Source of the DNA: an uncultured Prevotellaceae bacterium
Lineage (GTDB): Bacteria > Bacteroidota > Bacteroidia > Bacteroidales > Bacteroidaceae
Assembly (NCBI GenBank): GCA_902790625.1
Contig: CADASP010000012.1
Coordinates: 1 to 64,000 of the forward strand
DNA length: 64,000 nucleotides
Reading direction: 5' to 3'
The notes under the pieces were generated by a model, which was not told the origin of the DNA, did not search any database, and saw only the letters and a list, made by a program, of their open reading frames with translations. Below are positions 50,104-59,015 of the stretch, in pieces (positions within the stretch are counted from its first letter, which is position 1; each line of letters begins with the position of its first letter). The position numbers and the translations under genes are program-made.

Positions 50104-51426
50104 ATGGATTGGATACAACTCATCTCCAACTGCCGTTTGGGGCAGGAACATCGCCATCAGGAGCGCCATGACGACCGCACCGAGTTCAAACGCGACTACG
50201 ACCGGTTGATATTCTCGGCACCCTTCCGTCGTTTGCAAAACAAGACGCAGGTGTTCCCGTTGCCGGGCAGCGTGTTTGTGCACAACCGCCTGACCCATTC
50301 GCTCGAAGTGGCCTCCGTGGGCATGTCGCTTGGCAGTGATGTGGCGCGCCATCTGTGTGCCAAAAATCCCCATTTCATCGATAGTCTGATTCCTGAGATT
50401 GGGCAGATTGTGGCCACCGCTTGTCTGGCTCACGACTTGGGCAATCCCCCCTTCGGCCACAGTGGCGAGAAAGCCATCCAGACCTTTTTCTCCGAGGGCA
50501 AGGGCCTCTGCTTGAAGGAGCGCGTCAGCCCGGCGTTTTGGAGCGACATCACCCGTTTCGATGGCAATGCCAATGCCTTTCGACTGCTCACCCACAGCTT
50601 CAAGGGTCGCCGCAAGGGAGGGTTCGCCATGACTTATAGCACGTTGGCCTCTATCGTGAAGTACCCCTTCCCCTCGTCGGTGGCCAAGAAGAACAAGTTC
50701 GGATTCTTCTGCACTGAGCGGGCGCACTACGAGTCGTTGGCCACCCAATTAGGCATTGTGCAAACGGCTCCTGAGCATTGGGCACGATATCCGTTGGTGT
50801 ATCTCGTGGAGGCGGCCGATGACATCTGCTATGAGATTATGGACTTGGAGGATGCCTACAAACTGAAAATCCTGTCGTACGACGAGACGGCCCAGCTGAT
50901 GCTCAGTTTCTTCGATGAAATGGGCAGAAATCGTATATCCCAGCGCATTGTCGACGAGGGGCTGAGCGACGCCAACGAGAAGATACAGTATCTGCGCGCT
51001 TGCACCATCGGACTCTTGGAGAACGAGTGCGTGCAGACGTTTATCGGCCATGAGGAGGACATCCTCGCCGGCACCTTCCAAGGCTCGCTCATCGACCACA
51101 TCAGCGACACGCCCGCCCAAGCCTACCGCCATTGTGCCGCTCTCTCGCGCCAACGCATCTACAAGAGTCAGCCCGTGCTCGACGTGGAGCTGTCGGGTTA
51201 TCGCATCATGGCCACCCTCATGGAGTTGATGGTGGAGGCCATCGAGCACCCTGACCGCTACTACTCGCAGCAGTTGATAGGTCGCGTGAGCAGCCAGTAC
51301 GACATTGAGAACCCCGACCTCGAGGCCCGCATCATGGCCGTCATCGACTATATCAGCGGCATGACCGATGTCTACGCCCTCGACGTGTATCAGAAGATAT
51401 GCGGCATCAGTCTGCCTATAATATAA
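50104..51426 (+). CDS. dgt: Deoxyguanosinetriphosphate triphosphohydrolase-like protein
   Basis: An HD-domain dNTPase of 440 residues that releases tripolyphosphate from dNTPs. Visible marks are RTEFKRDYDRLIFSAPFRRL, the first metal histidine in HNRLTHSLEV, the HD pair in ACLAHDLGNPPFGHSGE, and YPLVYLVEAADDICYEIMDL with the fourth metal aspartate. The early RDYDRLIFSAPFRRLQNKTQ is typical of the bacterial Dgt group. It is followed 6 bp later by a SpoU methylase gene, probably in the same transcript. Substrate preference within dNTPs cannot be read. Confidence 0.92.
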   Translation: MDWIQLISNCRLGQEHRHQERHDDRTEFKRDYDRLIFSAPFRRLQNKTQVFPLPGSVFVHNRLTHSLEVASVGMSLGSDVARHLCAKNPHFIDSLIPEIGQIVATACLAHDLGNPPFGHSGEKAIQTFFSEGKGLCLKERVSPAFWSDITRFDGNANAFRLLTHSFKGRRKGGFAMTYSTLASIVKYPFPSSVAKKNKFGFFCTERAHYESLATQLGIVQTAPEHWARYPLVYLVEAADDICYEIMDLEDAYKLKILSYDETAQLMLSFFDEMGRNRISQRIVDEGLSDANEKIQYLRACTIGLLENECVQTFIGHEEDILAGTFQGSLIDHISDTPAQAYRHCAALSRQRIYKSQPVLDVELSGYRIMATLMELMVEAIEHPDRYYSQQLIGRVSSQYDIENPDLEARIMAVIDYISGMTDVYALDVYQKICGISLPII

Positions 51427-51432
51427 TAATGT

Positions 51433-51963
51433 ATGCGTAAACTAAGGACGATAGAGATAGAACGGCTCACGGTGAGTGAGTTTCGCCAAGCCGCGAAGAT
51501 GCCGCTCACGGTGGTGCTCGACGATGTGCGCTCGATGCACAATGTGGGATCGGTGCTGCGCACTGCCGATGCCTTCCGCGTATCTGAGGTGGTGCTGTGT
51601 GGCATCACCGGCACCCCGCCTCATCCCGAAATCCACAAGACGGCCTTGGGAGCTGAGGACAGCGTGACCTGGCGATATGCCTCCTCGGCGGTGGAGGCGG
51701 TCAGGCAGCTCAGAGCCAGTGGCTGCACTGTGCTCAGTGTGGAGCAGGCCGAAGGGGCGACGCTGTTGCCCGACTTCGAAGCAGCGCCAGGACGGCACTA
51801 TGCCATTGTATTAGGCAATGAGGTGAAAGGCGTGCACCAAGAGGTGATTGATGCGAGCGACGCATGCTTGGAGATACCGCAGTTGGGCACCAAGCATTCG
51901 CTCAATGTCTCGGTCACCGCTGGCATTGTCGTGTGGCATTTCGCCCGCCAGCTGATGTTCTGA
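51433..51963 (+). CDS. SpoU/TrmH-family RNA 2'-O-methyltransferase
   Basis: A 176-residue SPOUT methylase. Motif 1 is MHNVGSVLRTADAF with the catalytic asparagine/arginine, motif 2 IVLGNEVKGV and motif 3 IPQLGTKHSLNVSVTAGIV, which forms the trefoil knot that holds S-adenosylmethionine. It is shorter than TrmH (about 230) and lacks N- and C-terminal RNA-binding extensions, resembling the small Bacteroidetes SpoU proteins. RNA target (tRNA or rRNA) unknown. Starts 6 bp after dgt. Confidence 0.9.
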   Translation: MRKLRTIEIERLTVSEFRQAAKMPLTVVLDDVRSMHNVGSVLRTADAFRVSEVVLCGITGTPPHPEIHKTALGAEDSVTWRYASSAVEAVRQLRASGCTVLSVEQAEGATLLPDFEAAPGRHYAIVLGNEVKGVHQEVIDASDACLEIPQLGTKHSLNVSVTAGIVVWHFARQLMF

Positions 51964-52246
51964 TGTGTTCTATATATGAGTACACTTCGAAAACCGAGTA
52001 CAATGCAATGCCCCTCCCCTTCTTTGGGACACGCGAAGAGCTTTCGTCTGAAGAAGGGCTATCGTTTGCAAAAATTTGGAGCGCTTCAAATTTTAAAAAG
52101 TCAACGCCAAATAAAAATTTGGAGCGCTCCAAATTTTCATATAGTGGCACCATAGCACAAAATGCTCATGCCAAACCAGTATAAAGCCATCCGCTTCGAC
52201 CATAATGATTAACCATAATTCATCTGCTATACAACTACTTATAGAT
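51964..52246. repeat. Intergenic AT hairpins before the galactanase gene
   Basis: Two copies of the AAATTTGGAGCGCTCCAAAT palindrome occur: a perfect 24-bp one at 52114-52137 and an imperfect one at 52071-52094, separated by AAAAAGTCAACGCC. The same blocks appear at 8.3, 12.3, 23.1 and 40.6 kb. No promoter box is convincing. Confidence 0.6.
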
Positions 52247-53527
52247 ATGAAGAATCTTTTGAATCATCACAACGGCCGTATCGCCATCACGGGCACCGCA
52301 TTTCTTCCTGCACTTTGCCTCCTCATCGCTATCTTTTGGACTTGTCGAGCCGCTGCCCAGACATTCTACATCTGCGAAGGTGCCGACACCCGTAGTGCCT
52401 CCGCGCTCAGCTTCACCGACGGGTCGCTTCAGCCTGCCGCCATCGACAGCATCACCCTCGGCACCCCCGCTGGACAGTGCTACGTGGGAGGCGACCTCTC
52501 GATGCTGACCAAGTATGAGGAGCAGAAGGCGCAGTTCTTCGACCGTCAGGGCAACCGTATTGACGACTTGCTCGCGTTCTTGAAGCAGCAAGGATGGAAC
52601 ACGGTGCGGCTGCGACTGTTCGTAGACCCATCGAAAGACGCCGACAAATGCGTGGTGCAGGACCTGGACTACGTGGCGCAGCTGGGCCGTCGTGTGAAGG
52701 CTGCCGGTCTGCTGCTGATGCTCGATTTCCACTACAGCGACACCTGGGCCGACCCCGGCAAGCAGTGGACACCCGACGCATGGAAATCGCTCAGCGATGC
52801 GCAGCTGCTGACGATGGTTTACGACTACACCCGGCAATGCCTTAACCACTTAGTGGCCGAGGGCGCAGCCCCCGACTTCATACAGACGGGCAATGAAATC
52901 AGCTATGGCATGCTTTGGGGCACCAAGGCCGCCGTGGGCAACAACCAGACCAACCGCTGCTACACCAACAGTCCACAGGCCAACTGGGACCGCTTCTTCA
53001 ACCTGCTTCGCCATGCCACACGCGCTTGCCGCGAGGTGTGTCCCAGGGCGCAAATCATCATCCACAGCGAGCGCACGCCCAATGTGAGCGTCCTCACCGA
53101 CTATTTCGACCGTTTGCGCAAGGCGGCCATCGACTACGATGTCATCGGACTCAGCTATTACCCCTATTTCCACGGAAAGCTGGAGCAGCTCGAAGCGGCG
53201 CTGACGCAGTTGGAGCAGCGCCACTATGGTAAGCCCATACAAATCGTGGAGACGGGCTATCCCTGGAAGTGGGCAGTGCCCGGCACCACCTTCGACTACA
53301 GCGCCACCTACCCCTACAGCAACGACGGGCAGCGGCGCTTCGCTGCCGACCTGATTGCCACGCTCAAGCGCCACCCCCAGGTGAAGGGGCTCAGCTGGTG
53401 GTATGCCGAAGCCAATGCCAAGGGCACCACTGGCAACTTCAGCAGCGACTGGTACAACGCCTCCCTCTTCAACAACGAGACGGGCCGCGCCTTGGACGCA
53501 CTCTATGAGCTGAAAACCTTCAAGTAA
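52247..53527 (+). CDS. Glycoside hydrolase family 53 endo-beta-1,4-galactanase
   Basis: Cleaves beta-1,4-galactan side chains of rhamnogalacturonan I. The 426-residue protein has a signal-anchor-like export sequence (FLPALCLLIAIFWTCRAAAQ). In the TIM barrel the acid/base glutamate is in IQTGNEISYGMLW and the nucleophile in IVETGYPW; MLDFHYSDTWADPGKQ is also characteristic of GH53. A TTG/ATG upstream frame (52205) is possible, but ATG 52247 begins the signal peptide properly. It stands alone, 14 kb from the GH28-susC-susD locus, and probably acts with it on pectin. Confidence 0.93.
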   Translation: MKNLLNHHNGRIAITGTAFLPALCLLIAIFWTCRAAAQTFYICEGADTRSASALSFTDGSLQPAAIDSITLGTPAGQCYVGGDLSMLTKYEEQKAQFFDRQGNRIDDLLAFLKQQGWNTVRLRLFVDPSKDADKCVVQDLDYVAQLGRRVKAAGLLLMLDFHYSDTWADPGKQWTPDAWKSLSDAQLLTMVYDYTRQCLNHLVAEGAAPDFIQTGNEISYGMLWGTKAAVGNNQTNRCYTNSPQANWDRFFNLLRHATRACREVCPRAQIIIHSERTPNVSVLTDYFDRLRKAAIDYDVIGLSYYPYFHGKLEQLEAALTQLEQRHYGKPIQIVETGYPWKWAVPGTTFDYSATYPYSNDGQRRFAADLIATLKRHPQVKGLSWWYAEANAKGTTGNFSSDWYNASLFNNETGRALDALYELKTFK

Positions 53528-53861
53528 CCGTTTCAGAAAAAAAGCCAAATTTACTTGGTGACACATTGGGACCGTAGGGACGGACCTCGTGTCCGTCCGC
53601 ATCAGCAAAAGATACTTTGTTTACGTTTGCGGACGAACACAAGGTCTTTACCGTTACTATATGTCCCAAGTTGTTTTGTGATTTCGCCGTAGCTTGTCTG
53701 CTATCAACCCATCCATTTGCATTTCCCTCGTTTTCTCTTGTTTTTTCACTCCGTGAGCGGGAACTTGCTCCGTTAGGGCAAAAAAAATGAATGATTCTTT
53801 TGTTTTGCTCTCGACTTTTTCGTAACTTTGCACGCAGAAGCAACTATCAACCAATACCTCT
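53528..53861. other. Intergenic region with dispersed G/C repeats and ptb promoter
   Basis: GTAGGGACGGACCTCGTGTC and a second, facing copy (TGCGGACGAACACAAGGTC) at 53573-53655 belong to the same family as module B. The promoter TTTTG (53798-53802) and TAACTTTG (53823-53830), 20 bp apart, precedes ptb by 31 bp. No gene seen. Confidence 0.6.
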
Positions 53862-54749
53862 ATGAAAGCAATTGAGAACTTTGAAGAGCTGATAGCCTAC
53901 CTTGGTGGAGGCATGGAGCCAAAGCGGGTGGCAGTGGTGTGCCCCTACGATGAATCGACACAGGGGGCGGTGAGGAAAGCCATGGACGAGGGTTTTGTGA
54001 AGCCTATCCTCGTGGGTGACCCCAAATTGATGGGTGGTGCCCTGAAGGAGGTGCCGCGCCTGAAAGCCACCGACGACGACGATGCGGCCGCCATGGCCGT
54101 AGAGCTGGTGCGCCAGGGCATGGCCGACGTGCTGATGAAAGGCATGCTGAACACCGACAACCTGCTGCGTGCCGTGCTGAACAAGCAGACGGGCATCCTG
54201 CAGCAAGGCAAGGTGCTGACGCACCTGACGTGCGCCCAGCTGCCCGATTACGACAAACTGCTGTTCATGACCGACGTGGCCGTCATCCCCCAGCCCACGA
54301 AGGAGCAGCGCCAGCAACAGCTGCGCTACGTGCTGCGCCTCTGCCGCTCGATGGGCATCAAGCAGCCCGGCGTGGCCCTCATCAACTGCTCGGAAAAGGT
54401 GGATGAGCGCCATTTCCCCCACACGGCAGAGTATCGCGAGCTGGTGAAGGAGGCCGAGCAGGGCACGTATGGCGAGTGCATCGTCGACGGGCCGCTCGAC
54501 CTGAAGACATCGCTCAGCGGTCGCGCCCTGAAGAAGAAGGGCCTGTCGTCGCCACTGCGCGGACATGCCGATGCCCTCATCTTCCCCGACATCCAGGCTG
54601 GTAACGTATTCTACAAGACCATCACCCTGTTCTGCCACGCCACTACCGCCGCCATCCTGGCAGGCCCCGACGTGCCCGTGGTGCTCACATCGCGTGCCGA
54701 CGACGTGGACTCGAAGTTCTACTCCTTAGCCCTGGCTTGCGTATGCTGA
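53862..54749 (+). CDS. ptb: Phosphate butyryltransferase
   Basis: Converts butyryl-CoA (or branched acyl-CoA) and phosphate to the acyl phosphate and CoA. The 295-residue protein belongs to the Pta/Ptb family: VAVVCPYDESTQGAVRKAMD, ADVLMKGMLNTDNLLRAVL, LLFMTDVAVIPQPTKEQ and DGPLDLKTSLS are landmarks, and KGLSSPLRGHADALIFPDIQ with AGNVFYKT is the conserved C-terminal half. It overlaps buk by 7 bp, so the two are translationally coupled. In Bacteroidetes the physiological substrate may be butyryl-, propionyl- or branched-chain acyl-CoA. Confidence 0.93.
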   Translation: MKAIENFEELIAYLGGGMEPKRVAVVCPYDESTQGAVRKAMDEGFVKPILVGDPKLMGGALKEVPRLKATDDDDAAAMAVELVRQGMADVLMKGMLNTDNLLRAVLNKQTGILQQGKVLTHLTCAQLPDYDKLLFMTDVAVIPQPTKEQRQQQLRYVLRLCRSMGIKQPGVALINCSEKVDERHFPHTAEYRELVKEAEQGTYGECIVDGPLDLKTSLSGRALKKKGLSSPLRGHADALIFPDIQAGNVFYKTITLFCHATTAAILAGPDVPVVLTSRADDVDSKFYSLALACVC

Positions 54750-55813
54750 TACTGGCCGTCAACCCCGGCAGCACATCGACTAAGATGGCCGTCTATGAAG
54801 ACGAGAAGCCATTGGTGCTGCGCAGCATCAGCCACAGCAACGAGGACTTGGCGCATTTCGACGATGTCATCGAGCAGCTCGACTATCGCAAGAAGCTGGT
54901 GCTCGACGAGTTGGAGCGCGTGGGTGTGCCCCTTGCCTTCGATGCCGTGATAGGCCGAGGGGGCTTGGTGAAGCCCATCGCGGGCGGTGTGTATGAAATC
55001 AACCAGAAGATGCTCGACGACACCTATTCGGGCATTGCCATGCACAACCACGCCTGCAACCTGGGGTGCCTCATCGCCCACGACATCGCTTCGCAGATTC
55101 GTGGCTGCCGCTCGTTTATTGCCGACCCTGGCGTGGTGGACGAGCTGAACGACTACGCCCGCATCAGCGGCTCGCCACTGATGAACCGCATCTGCATCTG
55201 GCATGCGCTGAACCAGCGCGCCATCGCCCGCCGATTCGCCCAAGAGATTGGAAAGAAGTACGAGGACCTGAACCTCATCATCTGCCATCTGGGGGGAGGC
55301 ATCAGCGTGGCTGCCCATGAGCATGGCCGTGCTGTGGATGCCAACAACGCCCTCGACGGCGAGGGTCCTTTCTCGCCAGAGCGTGCCGGCAGCTTGCCCG
55401 CCGCCGACCTCATCCGCCTGTGCTTCAGCGGCAAATACACCGAGAAGCAGTTGCTGAAACGCATTGCCGGGAAGGCAGGGTTGAACGCCCATTTGGGCAC
55501 GGCCAATGTGATGGAGATAGAGACGCGCATCAACGAATATGGCGACACCCATGCCGAGCTTATCCTCAACGCCATGGTGTATCATGTTGCCAAGAACATT
55601 GCCGGGCTGGGGGCCGTCCTCTGCGGTAAGGTGGACGCCATCCTGCTCACCGGAGGCTTGGCCCGCTCGGAGTACGTCATCAGCCGTCTGCGGAAGCGCA
55701 TCGACTGGGTGGCTCCCGTATATTGCTTCCCGGGCGAAGACGAGTTGGAGGCCTTGGCGCTGAATGCCTTGGACGTGTTGCGTGGCCAACGCAGTGCGCA
55801 GGAGTACGACTGA
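54743..55813 (+). CDS. buk: Butyrate kinase
   Basis: Transfers phosphate from butyryl phosphate to ADP, giving butyrate and ATP. The 356-residue protein has the acetokinase/ASKHA fold: LAVNPGSTSTKMAVYED, VIGRGGLVKPIAGGVYEIN, FIADPGVVDELNDYARISGS, ICHLGGGISVAAHEHGRAVD, GPFSPERAGSLPAADLIRLC (first 20 shown) and LTGGLARSEYVISRL. ATG 54743 lies inside the end of ptb (ATGCTGA overlap); the TTG upstream is less likely. The pair gives one ATP per acyl-CoA. No butyryl-CoA synthesis genes are visible here. Confidence 0.93.
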   Translation: MLILAVNPGSTSTKMAVYEDEKPLVLRSISHSNEDLAHFDDVIEQLDYRKKLVLDELERVGVPLAFDAVIGRGGLVKPIAGGVYEINQKMLDDTYSGIAMHNHACNLGCLIAHDIASQIRGCRSFIADPGVVDELNDYARISGSPLMNRICIWHALNQRAIARRFAQEIGKKYEDLNLIICHLGGGISVAAHEHGRAVDANNALDGEGPFSPERAGSLPAADLIRLCFSGKYTEKQLLKRIAGKAGLNAHLGTANVMEIETRINEYGDTHAELILNAMVYHVAKNIAGLGAVLCGKVDAILLTGGLARSEYVISRLRKRIDWVAPVYCFPGEDELEALALNALDVLRGQRSAQEYD

Positions 55814-56056
55814 GAAGTCGGAAACTGCCCATTGAGAACTTTGGAAAACCGTTTTTGTGGCATCATTGTCGTCTTCGCCCTCAATGGCGTAGATTTGGTT
55901 GTATTTCCATCCGAAAAACGGAAAACGATTGTTCTAAATTTCAGATTGTTTGTCTAAAAAGGGAAATATTGGTAAATATAGACATAAATAGTCGCTTATT
56001 GACTATCAAAAATCGAAAAAAAATGTTGAAATTTGCACACTCAACTTTGATTGCTT

Positions 56057-56944
56057 ATGGCCCACGTAACTAATAGCGAGCAAATGCAATACATTGAGCT
56101 CAATCATTTTGCTATCGACATTAACGATGGCGATGTTGTTGTGTTCGATTCTGTAAAGGACATTTCGCCGCTCTATCCACTCAAGCCAAAAACAACCCTT
56201 ATTGCGGCTTGCAGCCAAGGATGGCAAAAGATGACGGCCAATGGCCAAGGTTTAGAACTGAAGAGCGACACCATCTTGATATGTCCGCCCAACCTGCACA
56301 TCAGCGGTGGCGAGCATAGTCCCGACTTCGAATGCAAGGTGGTGTGTATTTCCGACCAATTGGTGAAGACGTTGCTGCGCCACAAGGTAGACATCTGGCA
56401 TCACACCATCTACGTGAATCAGGTGAACCTGATACCCATACCAGCGGCCAGCAAAGAGGATTTGGACTTTTATTTCTCGTTGATTCGCTCCAAGCTGAAG
56501 CGCAATCATCCCGTGTCGCCCTTCGAGATTCTGCTGGCACTGTTGCGTGCCTTCCTGCTTGAACTCTGCTTCATGATGACTCAGTCGCACGGCGAGAGCC
56601 ATGAGCGGCGGCCCTCGCAGGGCAAGGTGCTCTTCAACCGGTTCCTCAGCCTCATCTCCAATAGTAAGATGAAGCGCCAACCCATCAACTCGTATGCGAG
56701 CCAGCTGGCCATCACGCCAAAATATCTGACGATGCTCTGCCTGAAATATTCGAACAAGACGGCATCGGAGTGGGTGGCTCAATATACGGTAGAGGAGATT
56801 CGCTTCTACCTGAAGAGCACCGACTTGAGCATCAAGGAGATTTCGGCTCTTCTGGGCTTTTCCAATATGAGCCATTTCGGCTCGTTTGTGCGCAAGCACC
56901 TCTCTGCCTCGCCCAGCGAGTTCCGCAGCGGTCGCAAGAGTTAG
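56057..56944 (+). CDS. AraC-family transcriptional regulator
   Basis: A 295-residue regulator with an N-terminal cupin-like half (LELKSDTILICPPNLHISGG) and a C-terminal double helix-turn-helix (QPINSYASQLAITPKYLTML, then STDLSIKEISALLGFSNMSH and FGSFVRKHLSASPSEFR). ATG 56057 is preferred to TTG 56051. Upstream, 55814-56056 is AT-rich without a strong promoter; a small inverted repeat ATAGTC/GACTAT (about 55987-56006) might be an operator. It follows ptb-buk in the same direction but a regulatory link is only positional. Confidence 0.88.
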   Translation: MAHVTNSEQMQYIELNHFAIDINDGDVVVFDSVKDISPLYPLKPKTTLIAACSQGWQKMTANGQGLELKSDTILICPPNLHISGGEHSPDFECKVVCISDQLVKTLLRHKVDIWHHTIYVNQVNLIPIPAASKEDLDFYFSLIRSKLKRNHPVSPFEILLALLRAFLLELCFMMTQSHGESHERRPSQGKVLFNRFLSLISNSKMKRQPINSYASQLAITPKYLTMLCLKYSNKTASEWVAQYTVEEIRFYLKSTDLSIKEISALLGFSNMSHFGSFVRKHLSASPSEFRSGRKS

Positions 56945-56960
56945 CCGTAGGCAAAACGTT

Positions 56961-56998
56961 GCGCAGCCGCCCCACTCATTCGAGTGGGGCGGCTGCGC
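56961..56998. terminator. Perfect 17-bp GC-rich hairpin, bidirectional terminator
   Basis: GCGCAGCCGCCCCACTC, loop ATTC, then the exact complement. A T-rich tail (ATTTTGTG) follows on the plus strand and AACGTTTTGCC on the minus. It separates the convergent AraC and gyrB genes. Confidence 0.8.
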
Positions 56999-57041
56999 AT
57001 TTTGTGCTTATGACTCGTATAGGCCCTGCTGGGTGTCCTTC

Positions 57042-59015
57042 CTATGCGTCGATGTTGGCGTAGGTGGCGTTCTTCTCGATGAACTCGCGGCGCGGTTCCA
57101 CGTCGTCGCCCATGAGCATGGAGAAGATTTCGTCGGCCTCGGCGGCGTTCTCTATCGATACTTGCTTCAGCAGGCGGTTTTCGGGATTCATCGTCGTCTC
57201 CCACAACTGCTCGGGGTTCATCTCGCCCAGACCTTTGTAGCGCTGTGTGTGCAGGGCACTGCTGTTTTCGTCGCCGGCCACGTATTGGTCGATGAAGGCC
57301 TGTCGCTGCTGCTCGGTATAGCAATATTCGCTCACCTTCTTGTAGGTGCACTTGTAGAGTGGGGGTGTGGCGATGTAGAGGTGGCCACCCTGGATGACCT
57401 GTGGCATGAAGCGGTAGAAGAGCGTCATGATGAGTGTGTCGATGTGGCTTCCATCGACATCGGCATCGGTCATGATGATAATCTTGTCGTAGCGCAGCTT
57501 GTCGATGTTGGCCTCGCGGTCGCCCTCGCCGTCTACGCCGAATCGCACGCCGATGCTCTGTATGATGTTCATCACGCTCTCGGCCTCGAACACGCGGTGC
57601 CACTGCACCTTCTCCACATTCAGTATCTTACCGCGCAAGGGCAGGATGGCCTGGAAGTGGCGGTCGCGGCCTTGTTTGGCGCTGCCTCCTGCCGAGTCGC
57701 CCTCCACGAGGAATATCTCGCAGTTCTTGGGATCTTTGTTCGAGCAGTCGGCCAGCTTGCCGGGCAGTCCGCCGCCGCTCATGGGGTTCTTGCGCTGCAC
57801 GCTCTCGCGCGCCTTGCGGGCTGCTATGCGGGCTGTGGCGGCCAGCACCACCTTGTCGCAAATCATCTTGGCTTCTTTCGGGTGCTCCTCCAGGTAATAG
57901 CTCAGTGCCTCGCCCACGGCCTGCTGCACGGCACCCATCACCTCGCTGTTGCCCAGCTTGGTCTTGGTCTGGCCCTCGAACTGTGGCTCGGCCACCTTGA
58001 TGCTGATGACGGCGGTCAGTCCCTCGCGGAAGTCCTCGGGCGCAATCTCAATCTTCGCCTTCTCTATCTGCTTTGAAATCTGCGGGTCGCTGTCGGCATA
58101 TTTCTTCAAGGTGCGGGTGAGTGCTGCACGGAAGCCGGCAAGGTGTGTACCGCCCTCGATGGTGTTGATGTTGTTGACGTAGGAGTGGATGTTCTCCGAG
58201 TAGTCGGTGTTGTACATCACGGCCACTTCGATGGGTATGCCCTGCTTCTCGGTCTTCAGATAGATGACATCGTCGACGAGGTGGGTGCGATGACGGTCCA
58301 CGTAGCGCACGAACTCCTTCAGTCCATCCTTGGCGTGAAACACCTCTGGCTCCTTCAGTTTGCCCTCTTCGTCGGGGCGCAGGTCGGTGAGGGTGATGGT
58401 GATGCCGGCGTTCAGGTAGGCCAGCTCGCGCATGCGACGCGCGATAATATCATATTTGTATTCGGTGGTGGTGAAGATGGTGGGGTCGGGCCAGAACTGC
58501 TGGCGTGTGCCTCGCAGCTCGGTGCTGCCCACCACTTTCACAGGATAGAGTGGGATGCCCTTCTCGTATTCCTGCTGATAAATCTTTCCGTCGCGAAACA
58601 CCTGCGACATCATGTGTGTGGAGAGGGCGTTGACGCACGACACACCCACGCCGTGGAGTCCGCCCGACACCTTGTAGCTGCCTTTGTCGAACTTTCCGCC
58701 AGCGTGGAGCACGGTCATCACCACCTCCAGGGCGCTCTTGTGCATCTTCTCGTGCTCGTCCACGGGGATGCCGCGCCCGTTGTCCTGCACGGTGATGCTG
58801 CCGTCCTCGTTGATGGTCACCTCGATGTGGGTGCAGAATCCTGCCATGGCCTCGTCGATGGAGTTGTCCACCGTCTCGTTCACCAGATGGTGCAAGCCTT
58901 TCTCGCTGATGTCGCCGATATACATGGCCGGACGCTTGCGCACGGCCTCCAGTCCTTCGAGCACCTGAATGTTACTCGCCGAATAGTTCTCGTTCTGAAT
59001 CTGCTCGTCTGTCAT
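57042..59015 (-). CDS. gyrB: DNA gyrase subunit B
   Basis: The ATPase subunit of gyrase, 657 residues, the usual length for Bacteroidetes GyrB. The GHKL ATP site is intact (LVNETVDNSIDEAMAG, DNGRGIPVDEHEK, KVSGGLHGVGVSCVNALS), the TOPRIM domain has EIFLVEGDSAGGSAKQGRDR and IIIMTDADVDGSHIDTL, and the C-terminus ends MLMGDDVEPRREFIEKNATY, which marks GyrB, not ParE. ATG 59015 starts MTDEQIQNENYSASNIQVLE; upstream codons are unlikely. The TACCTTTG promoter box (59120-59127) gives a leader of about 100 nt. Confidence 0.97.
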   Translation of the reverse strand: MTDEQIQNENYSASNIQVLEGLEAVRKRPAMYIGDISEKGLHHLVNETVDNSIDEAMAGFCTHIEVTINEDGSITVQDNGRGIPVDEHEKMHKSALEVVMTVLHAGGKFDKGSYKVSGGLHGVGVSCVNALSTHMMSQVFRDGKIYQQEYEKGIPLYPVKVVGSTELRGTRQQFWPDPTIFTTTEYKYDIIARRMRELAYLNAGITITLTDLRPDEEGKLKEPEVFHAKDGLKEFVRYVDRHRTHLVDDVIYLKTEKQGIPIEVAVMYNTDYSENIHSYVNNINTIEGGTHLAGFRAALTRTLKKYADSDPQISKQIEKAKIEIAPEDFREGLTAVISIKVAEPQFEGQTKTKLGNSEVMGAVQQAVGEALSYYLEEHPKEAKMICDKVVLAATARIAARKARESVQRKNPMSGGGLPGKLADCSNKDPKNCEIFLVEGDSAGGSAKQGRDRHFQAILPLRGKILNVEKVQWHRVFEAESVMNIIQSIGVRFGVDGEGDREANIDKLRYDKIIIMTDADVDGSHIDTLIMTLFYRFMPQVIQGGHLYIATPPLYKCTYKKVSEYCYTEQQRQAFIDQYVAGDENSSALHTQRYKGLGEMNPEQLWETTMNPENRLLKQVSIENAAEADEIFSMLMGDDVEPRREFIEKNATYANIDA

